From Woeseiaceae bacterium (lineage in GTDB: Bacteria; Pseudomonadota; Gammaproteobacteria; Steroidobacterales; Woeseiaceae), in NCBI GenBank assembly GCA_021773135.1, contig JAJFKP010000009.1:1-53884 (forward strand): DNA of 53,884 bases. The letters are read 5' to 3'. A program made the translations under genes and the position numbers. A model generated the notes under the pieces. The model saw nothing but the letters and a program-made list of their open reading frames with translations, did no database searches and was not told where the DNA came from. Shown here in pieces: positions 27,081 through 36,330 of this stretch; within the stretch, counting starts at the first letter, position 1, and the number at the start of each line of letters is the position of its first letter.

Positions 27081-27611
27081 ATGTTTGAAAACCCCGAGAT
27101 CTCTATCGACGAATTGCCCAGGATTGACACGATCACGTGGCTGCAGATGGACGAGAAGTACGCTCGCCGCAAATTGGCCGACGCGGCCATTACGTTTTTC
27201 ATACTGCTCTTCAGCATCGCGATGTTACGCACCCTTTTCGGCATTGCATTCGCCGACGACGGACCCGACATCAACCTTAGCTGGCTCTGGCTGATACCAT
27301 TCCTGGTGGGCATGCCACTATTTGTCTGGCCCTTTATCAGCGTGCCCAAAAAAGGCTATGCCGTCAGGGACAAAGACATCATTTACAAATCCGGCGTGTT
27401 CTGGCGCACCGTGACAGCAATTCCTTTTAACCGCCTGCAACACGTCGAAAAAAGCAGCACTCCTCTCGATCGTCGGTTTCAGCTCGCCTCGCTACAGTTG
27501 TTCACGGCCGGCGGCTCCGGCGGCGACCTGAAAATACACGGCCTCTCTGCCAAGACGGCTGAAAAACTTCGCAAATTCATGCTGGACAAGATCGGATCCA
27601 GCATTGAGTGA
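27081..27611 (+). CDS. Membrane protein with bacterial PH domain (YdbS-like)
   Basis: A 176-residue protein with two hydrophobic helices (about residues 33-55 and 66-90) followed by a bPH2-type pleckstrin-homology domain (about 95-176, with YAVRDKDIIYKSGVFWRTVTAIPFNRLQHVE). This pattern is typical of YdbS. I chose the ATG at 27081 because it follows the promoter box and leaves an ordinary N-terminus; a GTG at 27015 is in frame. The stop overlaps the next gene, a larger YdbT-like partner. The function of the YdbS/YdbT pair is not well defined; roles at the membrane have been suggested. Confidence 0.8.
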   Translation: MFENPEISIDELPRIDTITWLQMDEKYARRKLADAAITFFILLFSIAMLRTLFGIAFADDGPDINLSWLWLIPFLVGMPLFVWPFISVPKKGYAVRDKDIIYKSGVFWRTVTAIPFNRLQHVEKSSTPLDRRFQLASLQLFTAGGSGGDLKIHGLSAKTAEKLRKFMLDKIGSSIE

Positions 27612-29130
27612 GAGTAACGAGGGAAGGCGTATCGAAAAACGATGGCGCCATACTTCGCCGCTTGCGGCGATCTTCTACCTGGGAAAGATCTACAAAGCCA
27701 TTGCACAGAATGCCGTGCAGACGTTCGCGCCGCTGTTCGCATTGCTGGTCGCGGCCGAAGGAAATCTGGTTGGCAAGGTTATTTTTGGCGTCATTGCGTT
27801 CGTGACGATAACGCTCGTCAGCGCAATTGTCAGGTACTGGTTTTTCCGCTACCGAGTTACAGAAGACTCGGTACTCATTCGTGAAGGCGTATTTAACAAG
27901 ACCCAGGTAGACATCAAGTTTGATCGCATCCAGGCGATCAATACGCAGCAAAACATCGTCTTTCGGCCCTTTGATCTTGTCACTGTCATGTTTGATACGG
28001 CAGGATCCTCCAAACAGGAAGGTCACCTGCCAGCGATAAAGTCCGAACTCGCGGACTCATTGAAGGCTCGCATTCGCTCAGAGCGCCGATCAGAGACGAA
28101 CATTGAAAACGATGCCGCCGAACCCGCACCAGACTCACGCATCTTATTGCAGCTTACCAAACTGGATATGGTTCGCATTGGCCTGTCGAGCGGGCGAGTC
28201 CTGATTATTTTGGCTTTGCTTGGTCCACTTATGGACAACATCGACAAGCGAATCGAGCAGTTCGTCAGCGAGAGCGACGTTGTCGCGATTTTGAATAGCG
28301 CGGGAATATCGGTAGCAAGCGGCGCTGGCCTGATCATTGGCGCAGTACTCTTATTGGTTGCACTCCTTGCCGGCGCGTCTATCGCAGGAGCTTTTCTGCG
28401 CTACTACCGTTTCGAACTTCGGTCGGAAGAAGCTACACTGCGGTCGACGGGTGGTTTGCTGACACGGCACGAGCATTCTATCAACCTGGCCAAAATTCAG
28501 TCGCTGCGGGCTATTCAAAATCCGGCACTGCGTTTATTCAGGCGATATCGATTGCGGGCGAAACAGGCTTCGAGCGGCAAGTCAGGTAAGGGCAAGCAGT
28601 TCGATGTGCCGATTTGTAATGCAGAACAACTGCCGCAGCTCAGCAATGAGGTGTTCGGTGCCGAGTTCGCAAGTGTCGACCTGGAGCCGCGATCTGAGTC
28701 ATTCCAACCTATCGCAATGAGCTACATACGGTCCCGGTTTCTGGTTTTCGGGCTGCTACCTGCCATGGTGACTACCCCCCTTTTCTATTTCCTGATCGGA
28801 AAAATTGCATTCGTATTGCTCGCCTGGCTGCCGATTAGCGCCCTTGCCGTGTGGCACCACCACCGAAAGTTCGGATTCGTCATTGCCGACAATGGCGTCG
28901 TATTGCGAAGAGGTTTTATCGGTTACCAGACAGTTGCCTTCCTGCACCGTAAAGTACAGCGCATCAATGTAACGCAGACACCGCTCCAGGAGAGGAAGGG
29001 GTTGGCCACGATTCGCTTTTACCTGGCGTCGGGGTCGCTTAGACTGCCCTACGTCGACCATACAGTGGCCAAAGATTTGCGCGATTACATCCTCTACAAA
29101 GTTGAATCCAGTCAGTTGGCCTGGCACTGA
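27604..29130 (+). CDS. Membrane protein with repeated bacterial PH domains (YdbT-like)
   Basis: A 508-residue inner-membrane protein with paired membrane helices and bPH2 domains in repeated units: helices about 20-80 and a PH domain about 82-155; helices about 195-270 and a PH domain about 270-365; helices about 385-425 and a PH domain about 425-505. Repeated signatures include YWFFRYRVTEDSVLIREGVF, YYRFELRSEEATLRSTGGL and FGFVIADNGVVLRRGFIG. It starts at a TTG overlapping the upstream stop. It lies one base before a TAXI TRAP receptor gene, making it part of a four-gene transport operon, which is an uncommon setting as far as I know. Confidence 0.82.
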   Translation: MSESNEGRRIEKRWRHTSPLAAIFYLGKIYKAIAQNAVQTFAPLFALLVAAEGNLVGKVIFGVIAFVTITLVSAIVRYWFFRYRVTEDSVLIREGVFNKTQVDIKFDRIQAINTQQNIVFRPFDLVTVMFDTAGSSKQEGHLPAIKSELADSLKARIRSERRSETNIENDAAEPAPDSRILLQLTKLDMVRIGLSSGRVLIILALLGPLMDNIDKRIEQFVSESDVVAILNSAGISVASGAGLIIGAVLLLVALLAGASIAGAFLRYYRFELRSEEATLRSTGGLLTRHEHSINLAKIQSLRAIQNPALRLFRRYRLRAKQASSGKSGKGKQFDVPICNAEQLPQLSNEVFGAEFASVDLEPRSESFQPIAMSYIRSRFLVFGLLPAMVTTPLFYFLIGKIAFVLLAWLPISALAVWHHHRKFGFVIADNGVVLRRGFIGYQTVAFLHRKVQRINVTQTPLQERKGLATIRFYLASGSLRLPYVDHTVAKDLRDYILYKVESSQLAWH

Positions 29131-29131
29131 T

Positions 29132-30139
29132 ATGCAACGGCCTTTGAGATCACTTGCCTGTTTTGTGGTGTTCGTCATTTTGGCTGCGTGCACGGAAAAC
29201 CTGTCGACTGACAGGCCTTACATTCTCACAACCGCGACAACGGGTGGCACCTACTATCCGGTTGGCGTCGCGCTGGCGACGATCACGAAAGCGCAGCTCT
29301 ACGAGAAGCACGGTATTAGCCTGTCTGCGATTAGCTCGGCAGGGTCGGCCGAAAACATAAAACTGATGCGCGATAACCAGGCGCAGTTCTCGATATTGCA
29401 GGGGATCTTTGCCGCGTGGGCGTGGAATGGCGACGGACCGATCAGCAAACCACAGCCCTGGTTGCGCAGCATTGCCGCGTTATGGCAGAACACGGATCAC
29501 TTCGTGTTGCTAACCGAGTTAACCGTGGACGGCACGATCTGGGATATCGACAAGCTCGATGGAGAACGATTTGTGCTGGGTGCAAGGAATTCCGGCGCGG
29601 AGAAGAGTGGCGATCACATCCTGAAGAGTCTCGGCATCGATTACGAAGACAAGCTCGACCTGGCCTACATGGGTTATGGCGCAACAGCGAACGCCATCCA
29701 GGATGGCACGATCGTCGGCATGAATATCCCCGCCGGACCGCCGGTGACCGGCATCACCCGGGCGTTTGCGATGGTGGGCGAGGACCTTACTTTGCTCAGC
29801 TTTTCGGACGAAGATATCGAGGCGATCAACGCTACCTACCCATTGTGGAGTCGCTACGTCATTCCTGCCAACACCTATCCGAATCAGCCGGAAGACATCC
29901 AGGGTGTGGCGCACCCAAACATTTTCGCCGTCCGGGCGGACATTCCTGACGAAGTTGTTTACCTGATTACCAAAACGTTGTGGGAAAACCTTGCCGCCTT
30001 GCGTGAAATTCACAAAGCAACGCGCGACGTATCATTTGAAACTGCGCTGACCGGCATCGGTGCGCCGCTCCACCCTGGCGCCGCGCGCTATTATCGTGAA
30101 CAGGGTATCGAAATACCCGCCGCCTTGACGCCGCCGTGA
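29132..30139 (+). CDS. TAXI-family TRAP transporter solute receptor (lipoprotein)
   Basis: A 335-residue substrate-binding protein of a TRAP transporter. The N-terminus is a lipoprotein signal with lipobox LAAC, so it is probably anchored in the periplasm. The TAXI hallmark is LTTATTGGTYYPVGVALATI, followed by SAGSAENIKLMRDNQAQFSILQ and the C-terminal HPGAARYYREQGIEIP. The ATG at 29132 starts the signal peptide directly after the upstream stop. It overlaps the fused permease gene by GTGA. TAXI systems often carry dicarboxylates or glutamate-like compounds; the substrate here cannot be read from sequence. Confidence 0.92.
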   Translation: MQRPLRSLACFVVFVILAACTENLSTDRPYILTTATTGGTYYPVGVALATITKAQLYEKHGISLSAISSAGSAENIKLMRDNQAQFSILQGIFAAWAWNGDGPISKPQPWLRSIAALWQNTDHFVLLTELTVDGTIWDIDKLDGERFVLGARNSGAEKSGDHILKSLGIDYEDKLDLAYMGYGATANAIQDGTIVGMNIPAGPPVTGITRAFAMVGEDLTLLSFSDEDIEAINATYPLWSRYVIPANTYPNQPEDIQGVAHPNIFAVRADIPDEVVYLITKTLWENLAALREIHKATRDVSFETALTGIGAPLHPGAARYYREQGIEIPAALTPP

Positions 30140-32121
30140 GCGAGAAGGTATTCAAGTGGCTGGCGGTCGCGTTCGCCCTTTTCCACGTATACAACAATTT
30201 GTTCACCGCGGTATCGGAACTCTGGTTTGCGGCGATTCACTTTGGCGGATTTGGTGCCTTGTGTGCATTAGGATTCCATCAAAGTGAAACGCCAGCGCGA
30301 CGCAAACTGAATTACTTTCTTGCGACCCTCGCTGTATCGATCCCGGTGTACCTTATCTTTTTTGAGGATGCGCTCTACCTGAGGGAATCCAGCTTCATCT
30401 GGAGTGATTATCTATTCGCCGGGCTGGCAGTTGTCCTCGCAATGGAGTTTACGCGACGAACCACAGGCTGGTTCATGCCCACCCTGATCGCGCTCTGCCT
30501 GTCCTACATCCTGTTTCTGGGTCGCTACGTTCCCGGCGTTTTTTCGTTTCCGGGTCTGAGTGTAGAGACGGTCCTGTACCGTACCTACTTCAGTAACGAC
30601 GGCATGTTCGGCATGGTCGCCAACATCTCCTCGACCTTTGTTTTCATGTTCATTCTCTTCGGCGCGTTCCTGCTGAAATCAGGAGCAGGGGATTTCATCG
30701 TCAACGTGGCGCGCAGTTTCGCGGGCCGATTTCAAGGCGGTGCGGGTCATGTCGCAGTGGTCAGCTCAGGCCTGATGGGTTCCGTTTCCGGTTCAGCCGT
30801 CGCAACGACGGTTTCGACCGGTGTCATCACCATCCCCATGATGACGCGCTCCGGATTTACTCCGAGATTCGCAGCCGGCGTCGAGGCTGCAGCATCGACG
30901 GGTGGGCAGCTCATGCCGCCGGTGATGGGCGCCGGCGCATTCGTCATGTCAAGTTACACACAAATTCCCTATCTGCACATCATCGCGGTGTCCGTCCTGC
31001 CTGCGCTGCTTTATTTCCTGACAGTAGCGTTCTTTGTCCGCATAGAAGCGCGTCGCCTTGGTCTCACAACCAACGAGCACGACGATCAGTTATCAACTCG
31101 GGCTGCGCTCCGCAGTGGCTGGCACTTTGTCATCCCTCTGGGCGTGTTGGTGGCCTCATTGATCATCGGTTATACGCCCGTCCGGTCGGCGACGCTCGCG
31201 ATCTTTGCCGTAATCGCAGTTTCCTGGATCACTGACACACCGATGACGCTCAACCGATGTATCGAGGCAATACTCGACGCACTGCGCATCATGGTACCAA
31301 CAGCCATTCTGCTCATTGCCGTGGGCCTGGTCGTCAACGTCGTGACGACGACCGGGCTTGGAAACGCGTTTTCGCTGATGATTGTTGAGTGGGCCGGCGG
31401 CAACCTGTTGATTACACTCGTTCTCGTGGCTGTGGCATCCCTCATACTGGGCATGGGCCTGCCTGTGACTGCCTCATACATAGTGCTGGCAACCCTGGCC
31501 GCCCCGGCACTCTATGATTTGATCAGCCAGGCTGAGATGTTGCAGGCGCTGAGCGCCACTAATTTGCCATCGAACGTCCGTGCTGTTGTAGATCTGTTCG
31601 GCGGCGACCCGGTTCGTGCACTCAATGAAATGCCGATCGAGATGCGCCAGCTGGTGCGCGGGGACCTGCTTGATCCTTCGCTCGTCACCGGCATGCTGCT
31701 GAGCGCGCACCTTATTATCTTCTGGCTGTCACAAGACAGCAACGTCACGCCGCCGGTTTGCCTGGTCGCATTCACCGCCGCGGCAATAGCAGGCACGCCG
31801 CCGATGCGAACCGGTTTGACGTCCTGGAAAGTGGCTAAGGGTCTGTACCTTGTTCCGGCCCTGTTCGCTTTCACACCGTTGGTTACGGGGAGCTGGATCG
31901 AACGAATAAGTGTTTTTGTGTTTGCCTGCTTCGGCCTCTATGCGCTTGCCGGGCTTTTGCAATGGCACCTCGAAGAAAAGCTCAATCCGGTAACCGCAGC
32001 GTTAGTACTCGCGAGCGCTATTGGACTGCTGTGGACACCATTCGGCACCTGGATTCATATTGGCGGTGCGGTCCTGCTGGTTGGCATTGTGATCTACCAG
32101 CGACGTGCGGCTATACGTTGA
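30136..32121 (+). CDS. TRAP transporter fused permease (DctQM type)
   Basis: A 661-residue integral membrane protein in which the small (about residues 1-110) and large (about 115-655) TRAP membrane subunits are fused, as is usual in TAXI systems. Many hydrophobic helices are visible. DctM-type motifs include [41 protein letters not shown] and [24 protein letters not shown]. It uses ion gradients to drive uptake of the ligand delivered by the receptor upstream. The start GTG overlaps the receptor stop. Its last 11 bases overlap, tail to tail, with the end of ychF on the other strand. Confidence 0.93.
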   Translation: MSEKVFKWLAVAFALFHVYNNLFTAVSELWFAAIHFGGFGALCALGFHQSETPARRKLNYFLATLAVSIPVYLIFFEDALYLRESSFIWSDYLFAGLAVVLAMEFTRRTTGWFMPTLIALCLSYILFLGRYVPGVFSFPGLSVETVLYRTYFSNDGMFGMVANISSTFVFMFILFGAFLLKSGAGDFIVNVARSFAGRFQGGAGHVAVVSSGLMGSVSGSAVATTVSTGVITIPMMTRSGFTPRFAAGVEAAASTGGQLMPPVMGAGAFVMSSYTQIPYLHIIAVSVLPALLYFLTVAFFVRIEARRLGLTTNEHDDQLSTRAALRSGWHFVIPLGVLVASLIIGYTPVRSATLAIFAVIAVSWITDTPMTLNRCIEAILDALRIMVPTAILLIAVGLVVNVVTTTGLGNAFSLMIVEWAGGNLLITLVLVAVASLILGMGLPVTASYIVLATLAAPALYDLISQAEMLQALSATNLPSNVRAVVDLFGGDPVRALNEMPIEMRQLVRGDLLDPSLVTGMLLSAHLIIFWLSQDSNVTPPVCLVAFTAAAIAGTPPMRTGLTSWKVAKGLYLVPALFAFTPLVTGSWIERISVFVFACFGLYALAGLLQWHLEEKLNPVTAALVLASAIGLLWTPFGTWIHIGGAVLLVGIVIYQRRAAIR

Positions 32122-33202
32122 AACGAAAATGCATTACATCGCCTTCCTGGACGATATATTCCTTGCCTTCCAGGCGTAATCGTCCCGCTTCTTTTGCGCC
32201 CTGCTCACCATTGCCGGCCACATAATCCTCGTAGGCAATTACCTCTGCCCGGATGAAGCCTTTTTCAAAATCAGTGTGAATCTCTGCTGCCGCCTTTGGT
32301 GCGGTAGCCCCGATCCGGGTGGTCCATGCCCGCACTTCTTTTTCGCCGGCGGTGAAAAAAGTTTGCAGACCGAGCAGCGTATAACCGCAGCGAATGACAC
32401 GATTAAGACCAGGTTCATTTAGCCCAAGATCTGCGAGAAATTCTACTTTATCCTCGTCGTCGAGCTGCGCAATCTCTGCTTCTATGGCGGCACAAATAAT
32501 AACGATCTCTGCACCTTCGGATTTCGCCAGGGCGGCGACTGCGTCGACATGCGGATTGTTGTCGAATCCGCCTTCATCCACGTTCGCGACATACATGACC
32601 GGTTTCCCGGTGATCATGTGCAGGTCCCGCAACCGCTCCCGATCGTTATCATCGAGATCCAGCGTACGCAGCGGGTAGCCTTCAGCCAGGTGGTCACGAA
32701 CGCGCTGCAACGCATCGCGTAGTGCAACGGCCTCTTTCTCGTTGGTTTTGGCGTTTTTCTCGGCTTTGTACAACTGCTTCTCTACAGATTCGAGATCGGC
32801 AAGCGCGAGCTCCGTATTGATCGTTTCAATATCGTCAACCGGGTCGATGGATCCGGAAACATGCGTCACATCATCGTCCTCGAAACAGCGCACGACATGC
32901 GCAATTGCATTGGTCTCCCTGATGTTTGCGAGGAACTGGTTGCCAAGTCCTTCACCTTGCGAAGCCCCTTTGACCAAGCCAGCAATATCCACGAATTCCA
33001 TCGTTGTCGGGATGATCTTCTGCGGCTTCACTATTCCGGCGAGGATATCGAGCCGAGGATCCGGCACAGGAACGATCCCAACATTCGGTTCGATGGTGCA
33101 AAAGGGGTAATTTTCAGCCGGAATCTCAGCCGCGGTCAACGCATTGAACAGCGTTGATTTCCCAACGTTCGGCAGGCCGACGATGCCACATTTTATTGCC
33201 AT
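32111..33202 (-). CDS. ychF: Redox-regulated ATPase YchF
   Basis: A 363-residue Obg-family P-loop protein that prefers ATP and associates with ribosomes. The G1 motif GLPNVGKST, the switch region [20 protein letters not shown], the altered G4 region YVANVDEGG (NxxE-type instead of NKxD) and the C-terminal TGS domain ending [16 protein letters not shown] are visible. The length is normal. It lies 24 bp after pth, as in many gammaproteobacteria. Its 3' end overlaps the TRAP permease gene by 11 bases. Confidence 0.96.
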   Translation of the reverse strand: MAIKCGIVGLPNVGKSTLFNALTAAEIPAENYPFCTIEPNVGIVPVPDPRLDILAGIVKPQKIIPTTMEFVDIAGLVKGASQGEGLGNQFLANIRETNAIAHVVRCFEDDDVTHVSGSIDPVDDIETINTELALADLESVEKQLYKAEKNAKTNEKEAVALRDALQRVRDHLAEGYPLRTLDLDDNDRERLRDLHMITGKPVMYVANVDEGGFDNNPHVDAVAALAKSEGAEIVIICAAIEAEIAQLDDEDKVEFLADLGLNEPGLNRVIRCGYTLLGLQTFFTAGEKEVRAWTTRIGATAPKAAAEIHTDFEKGFIRAEVIAYEDYVAGNGEQGAKEAGRLRLEGKEYIVQEGDVMHFRFNV

Positions 33203-33226
33203 ATCGAGAGTTTCTTTTGAATGCGT

Positions 33227-33811
33227 TTAATCTGATTTATTCGTATGGAGTTTTTTCATCGCCGCGTTCAGGCCATCTTCGACCAGGAGCGACACAACGT
33301 CCGCAGCATCGTTAACGTTTTGCATGATCGCCGCTTCGACATCACTCGATGCTTTCTTGAGAACGTAAGAGGTAACCTTGTCCTTTTGCCCGGGGTGGCC
33401 AACACCCAGTCGCAGCCGCAGAAAATCGCGCCCGCAATGCTGAATGACGTCGCGTAACCCATTGTGACCACCATGTCCGCCGCCGTCTTTCAACTTTACC
33501 GTTCCCGGCGGCAGATCGATCTCATCGTGCGCAACCAACAGCTGCCTGGCGTTCAATCGATAGTAGTCAAGCACGCCACGTACCGGTCCGCCGCTCAGGT
33601 TCATATAACTCTGTGGTTTCACGAGCCAGACGTCATGACCAGCGACATCGACTTTGCAAACATCCGCGTCGAAGCGCTTTTCGTATTTGAAAATTGCTCC
33701 GGCACGCCGTGCCAACTCGTCGACGAACCAGAAGCCCGCGTTGTGCAGCGTTCGTTCGTGACGTTCCTCTGGATTGCCAAGCCCGGCGATCATTGTGACG
33801 TGATTATTCAT
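33227..33811 (-). CDS. pth: Peptidyl-tRNA hydrolase
   Basis: A 194-residue cytoplasmic enzyme that cleaves peptidyl-tRNA released from stalled ribosomes. Seen: IAGLGNPEERHERTLHNAGF with the catalytic His in LHNAG, the WLVKPQSYMNLSGGPV motif, VAHDEIDLPPGTVKLKDGGG with the catalytic Asp, and GGHNGLRD. The usual TRHN is TLHN here, a minor change. It lies between a terminator after rplY and ychF and is likely co-transcribed with ychF. Confidence 0.97.
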   Translation of the reverse strand: MNNHVTMIAGLGNPEERHERTLHNAGFWFVDELARRAGAIFKYEKRFDADVCKVDVAGHDVWLVKPQSYMNLSGGPVRGVLDYYRLNARQLLVAHDEIDLPPGTVKLKDGGGHGGHNGLRDVIQHCGRDFLRLRLGVGHPGQKDKVTSYVLKKASSDVEAAIMQNVNDAADVVSLLVEDGLNAAMKKLHTNKSD

Positions 33812-33843
33812 AGCAACACTATGGTAGCGCTTCAGGCCAAATC

Positions 33844-33873
33844 AACAAAAAGGCCGCCACGAAGGGCGGCCTT
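33844..33873 (-). terminator. Rho-independent terminator after rplY
   Basis: Read on the minus strand, AAGGCCGCC and GGCGGCCTT form a perfect 9-bp stem with a 6-nt loop, followed by a run of T residues. It sits 22 bp beyond the rplY stop and before pth, so it should end rplY transcripts and separate them from pth-ychF. Confidence 0.85.
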
Positions 33874-33894
33874 TCTATGCTCAACCTGACTCTG

Positions 33895-34593
33895 TTAGCT
33901 CTCCTCGGAGCCACCTTCGCTATCAGCGTCAGCGTCAGGTGCTTCTCCATCTTCGCCTTCAGCAGCGTCCACACCGTCGGCAGCTTCATCCTCTTCTTCC
34001 TCGATAGCTGCGACCTTGATAATTTGGATAGAAACGATCGCCTGATCGTGCTCGGGCCCCTGAGCAAGCTCGAGTATTTCAACGCCGTCGGGAACCTTGA
34101 TATCCGATAAATGCAACATCTCGTTGAGCTCAAGCTCAGCGACATCCACCTCGAAGTACTCCGGAAGGTCTCTGGGCAGGCAGCTGACTTCAACGTCAGT
34201 CATCAGCCTGGAAACAGATCCTCCACCCTCTCTGACGCCCACAGCAGATTCAGTATTCATATAGTGAATAGGCACATTCATGGTGATCTTCTCGTCGGCG
34301 ACAATGCGCTGGAAATCCATATGCAAAACTCTGCGCTTGGCAGGATGGCGCTGGATATCCTTGACGATGGCGGCCTGGCTTTTACCGCCAACCTTGATAT
34401 TCAGGATGCTCGAATAGAACGATTCGTTCTCGAGTTGTTGCAGCACGCGATTGTGGTCGAAGGCCAGTTTTCTGGGCGCACGACCGGCACCATAGATGAT
34501 TGCAGGAACTTTTCCTTCATGACGCAGGCGGCGGCTCGCACCTTTCCCCTGGTCTTCACGAATTTCCGCAATCAGATCGAAATCTTGACTCAT
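33895..34593 (-). CDS. rplY: Ribosomal protein L25, TL5/Ctc form
   Basis: A 232-residue 5S-rRNA-binding protein. The N-terminal L25 domain (about residues 1-95, beginning DFDLIAEIREDQGKGASRRL) is followed by the C-terminal TL5/Ctc beta-domain (about 96-190), then an acidic, Asp/Glu-rich tail of about 40 residues that is probably disordered. The start is the ATG at 34593 with GGAGAA upstream; the frame is open further up, but that part is leader. A good promoter lies about 90-115 bp upstream and a terminator directly after. In many gammaproteobacteria prs and ispE come before rplY; here they are absent. Confidence 0.96.
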   Translation of the reverse strand: MSQDFDLIAEIREDQGKGASRRLRHEGKVPAIIYGAGRAPRKLAFDHNRVLQQLENESFYSSILNIKVGGKSQAAIVKDIQRHPAKRRVLHMDFQRIVADEKITMNVPIHYMNTESAVGVREGGGSVSRLMTDVEVSCLPRDLPEYFEVDVAELELNEMLHLSDIKVPDGVEILELAQGPEHDQAIVSIQIIKVAAIEEEEDEAADGVDAAEGEDGEAPDADADSEGGSEES

Positions 34594-34621
34594 TTGAGTT
34601 CTCCGATAACTGATTGATTGT

Positions 34622-34639
34622 GAAGCCGTTTTAGGCTTC
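34622..34639 (-). promoter_or_regulatory. Hairpin in the rplY leader
   Basis: GAAGCC and GGCTTC form a 6-bp hairpin with a 6-nt loop in the roughly 80-nt untranslated leader, preceded on the transcript by a T-run. Several ribosomal-protein genes are autoregulated through such leaders, but the hairpin is short and the role is speculative. Confidence 0.3.
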
Positions 34640-34681
34640 CATAAAAAATCCCGATCGCGACCAACCGGGCATGGGGCGCGA

Positions 34682-34710
34682 ATAGTAGCCCAAAGGCGCA
34701 TGACCCGCAA
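34682..34710 (-). promoter_or_regulatory. Sigma70 promoter for rplY
   Basis: On the minus strand TTGCGG (34710-34705) and TACTAT (34687-34682) are spaced by exactly 17 bp. Each matches the consensus at four or five positions. The predicted transcription start, near 34675, gives a leader of about 80 nt before the rplY ATG. Confidence 0.55.
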
Positions 34711-34810
34711 TGCGGCCTGCGAAAATTGCGGTCTGAGTCTTTTCGCGGCGGTGAATTCAGCCGTGGAAGGTTACAGCGTTAGTTCGTTATCCTGATTTAT
34801 GTCGAGCGGA

Positions 34811-35326
34811 TCACGACTCCGATTCTGCACTTTCGGTGTCACCATCCTCGGTGCCAACTTCTCTCGGTTCCGGCATCGGGAGAGGAGCCGCCGGTATCTT
34901 CGGCTTGCGTTTGCTCGCATTTCTCATCGCGTCGGCCTGCACTTTGGAAACTCGTTGATGTATGCCGAGCCAACATTTCGGAATCGGGCGCACGTCCTCC
35001 CAGGCGCCGGTCAGTCCGGCGATGCCATCTCCCTGGCACATCTGCCCGTCACTCGAGTTATAAGAAAAGGTGCCGAGTCGCTTCAGGCCGTGGCACGTAT
35101 TGCGCAGCACATTGTGATAAATCCTGCGGGCGCTCATGTAAATAAGAACATTCCTGTCGTCGAGTATTCGAATGCGGCTAATCCTGCGGGTAGGAATACA
35201 GGTCCGGGTTTCCAGCTCCACTTCGGGTTCCACTTCGATCTCGAATTCCTGGGCCTGAGATGGTGCGAAACACGCCAAAGCCGTGAACGACAAAGAAACT
35301 ATCGTCATTGTTCGAGTCACGATCAT
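34811..35326 (-). CDS. Secreted DUF6491-family protein
   Basis: A 171-residue protein with a signal peptide (about residues 1-25: TIVSLSFTALACFAPSQAQ). A Cys-containing core (RTCIPTRRISRIRILDDRNVLIYM, NTCHGLKRLGTFSY, DGQMCQGDGI) matches what I know as DUF6491, a family of uncharacterised periplasmic proteins common in Woeseia- and Xanthomonas-like bacteria. The C-terminus is an extended Pro/Lys- then Glu-rich tail. The start is the ATG at 35326 with GGGAG upstream. The function is unknown. It is a single gene, divergent from the SnoaL-like gene. Confidence 0.72.
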   Translation of the reverse strand: MIVTRTMTIVSLSFTALACFAPSQAQEFEIEVEPEVELETRTCIPTRRISRIRILDDRNVLIYMSARRIYHNVLRNTCHGLKRLGTFSYNSSDGQMCQGDGIAGLTGAWEDVRPIPKCWLGIHQRVSKVQADAMRNASKRKPKIPAAPLPMPEPREVGTEDGDTESAESES

Positions 35327-35692
35327 CTCAGCTCCCGTTCTATTGTGTAAAAGCAGACTATGCTCGGTTGGACCCGTCAGGAACATCCATTGTTCCATTA
35401 ATTGCCTCGTATTAAGCCCGAAATGCCGGCAGTTATTGCAAAGCGATGCCAGGGAGGGCATTTCTGGTGCTCGCAATTCTTGCCAGCGGCCGGGCCGAAA
35501 TCGAAATTCGAGCGGTACGCACAACCACATTTGGCGAGAGGCGGATTCAAATCCAAAAGTTTATGACCCATTCGACACGAATAGCGGGCGCCCAATGCGT
35601 GACAAGATAAACTGCGAATTCGTCCATTTGCTTGTTAATTTCGTGGAGCGCGAATAAAAGTCAGACTCTGTAATTTTGCGATCCTAATAGCC
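35327..35692. other. Divergent intergenic region
   Basis: About 366 bp between divergent genes with no credible coding frame. A weak plus-strand promoter-like pair (TTGCTT at 35628-35633 and CGAATA at 35651-35656, 17 bp apart) may serve the SnoaL-like gene. Confidence 0.4.
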
Positions 35693-36145
35693 TTGGCAGC
35701 GATAGGTTTAAACGCCGACCTCGGCAACGCAGAAGAAGGCCTGAGCTTGTCGGCGTCACGGGATGAGTGCGCGATGTCTGCCCAGGAAGTCGTCGAGCAG
35801 ATTTTGGACCTGTTATATGTGAAGAAAGAAGTGCACCTGGCCTTTGAAACCTGGGTTCATTCGGATCATATCCAGCACAAAGCGACTCTTCCGGACGGCC
35901 GGGAGGCGGTCATTACCTTTCTTGAAAAATTGCTCGAACGTTTCCCAGATCGAATCTTCACGATCCACCGAATCATCTCCTCAGGGGATCTGGTTGCAGT
36001 GCACTGTCATAGCCAGGCGAATTCGGAAGACCCGGGGTATGCCGTTGTCGACATCTTTCGAGTTGAAAACTGTCGCATGGGGGAGCATTGGGACATTGTG
36101 CAAGCAGTGCCAATCCACTCCGAGAACGACAACTCGATGTTTTGA
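35693..36145 (+). CDS. SnoaL-like (NTF2-fold) protein
   Basis: A 150-residue reading frame whose core (about residues 28-150) fits the SnoaL-like/NTF2 fold: SAQEVVEQILDLLYVKKE, HSDHIQHKATLPDGREAVITFL, IFTIHRIISSGDLVAVHCHSQ and VDIFRVENCRMGEHWDIVQ. Relatives are often annotated as predicted SnoaL-like aldol-condensation enzymes; activity is unknown. The start is unclear. TTG at 35693 lies inside a hydrophobic stretch that reads through from about 35660 (LCNFAILIALAAIGLNA) without a standard start codon, as if a signal peptide had lost its start; ATG at 35774 with GGATGAG upstream would give a cytoplasmic core. Confidence 0.7.
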   Translation: MAAIGLNADLGNAEEGLSLSASRDECAMSAQEVVEQILDLLYVKKEVHLAFETWVHSDHIQHKATLPDGREAVITFLEKLLERFPDRIFTIHRIISSGDLVAVHCHSQANSEDPGYAVVDIFRVENCRMGEHWDIVQAVPIHSENDNSMF

Positions 36146-36330
36146 AGTTTCGGCGTTGTCTTCTTTCTTTGAAGTCGTCCGGTTATATAGGGTAGGCCCG
36201 CCGGCAGGCGGCTACAGCCTGACTGTTGACAGTTTCGAAAGGAACCATTACCTGGCCCTGCAAAGTAGTTAGGAATTCTACCCGACTGCCTCGGTAAGCA
36301 GCATGAATACGCCTCGTGTAAAATGACGCT

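Noticed and set aside
36226-36254. Promoter with TTGACA before the orphan ATP-grasp-like gene
   Set aside because: A perfect -35 box but no acceptable -10 box at 16-18 bp.
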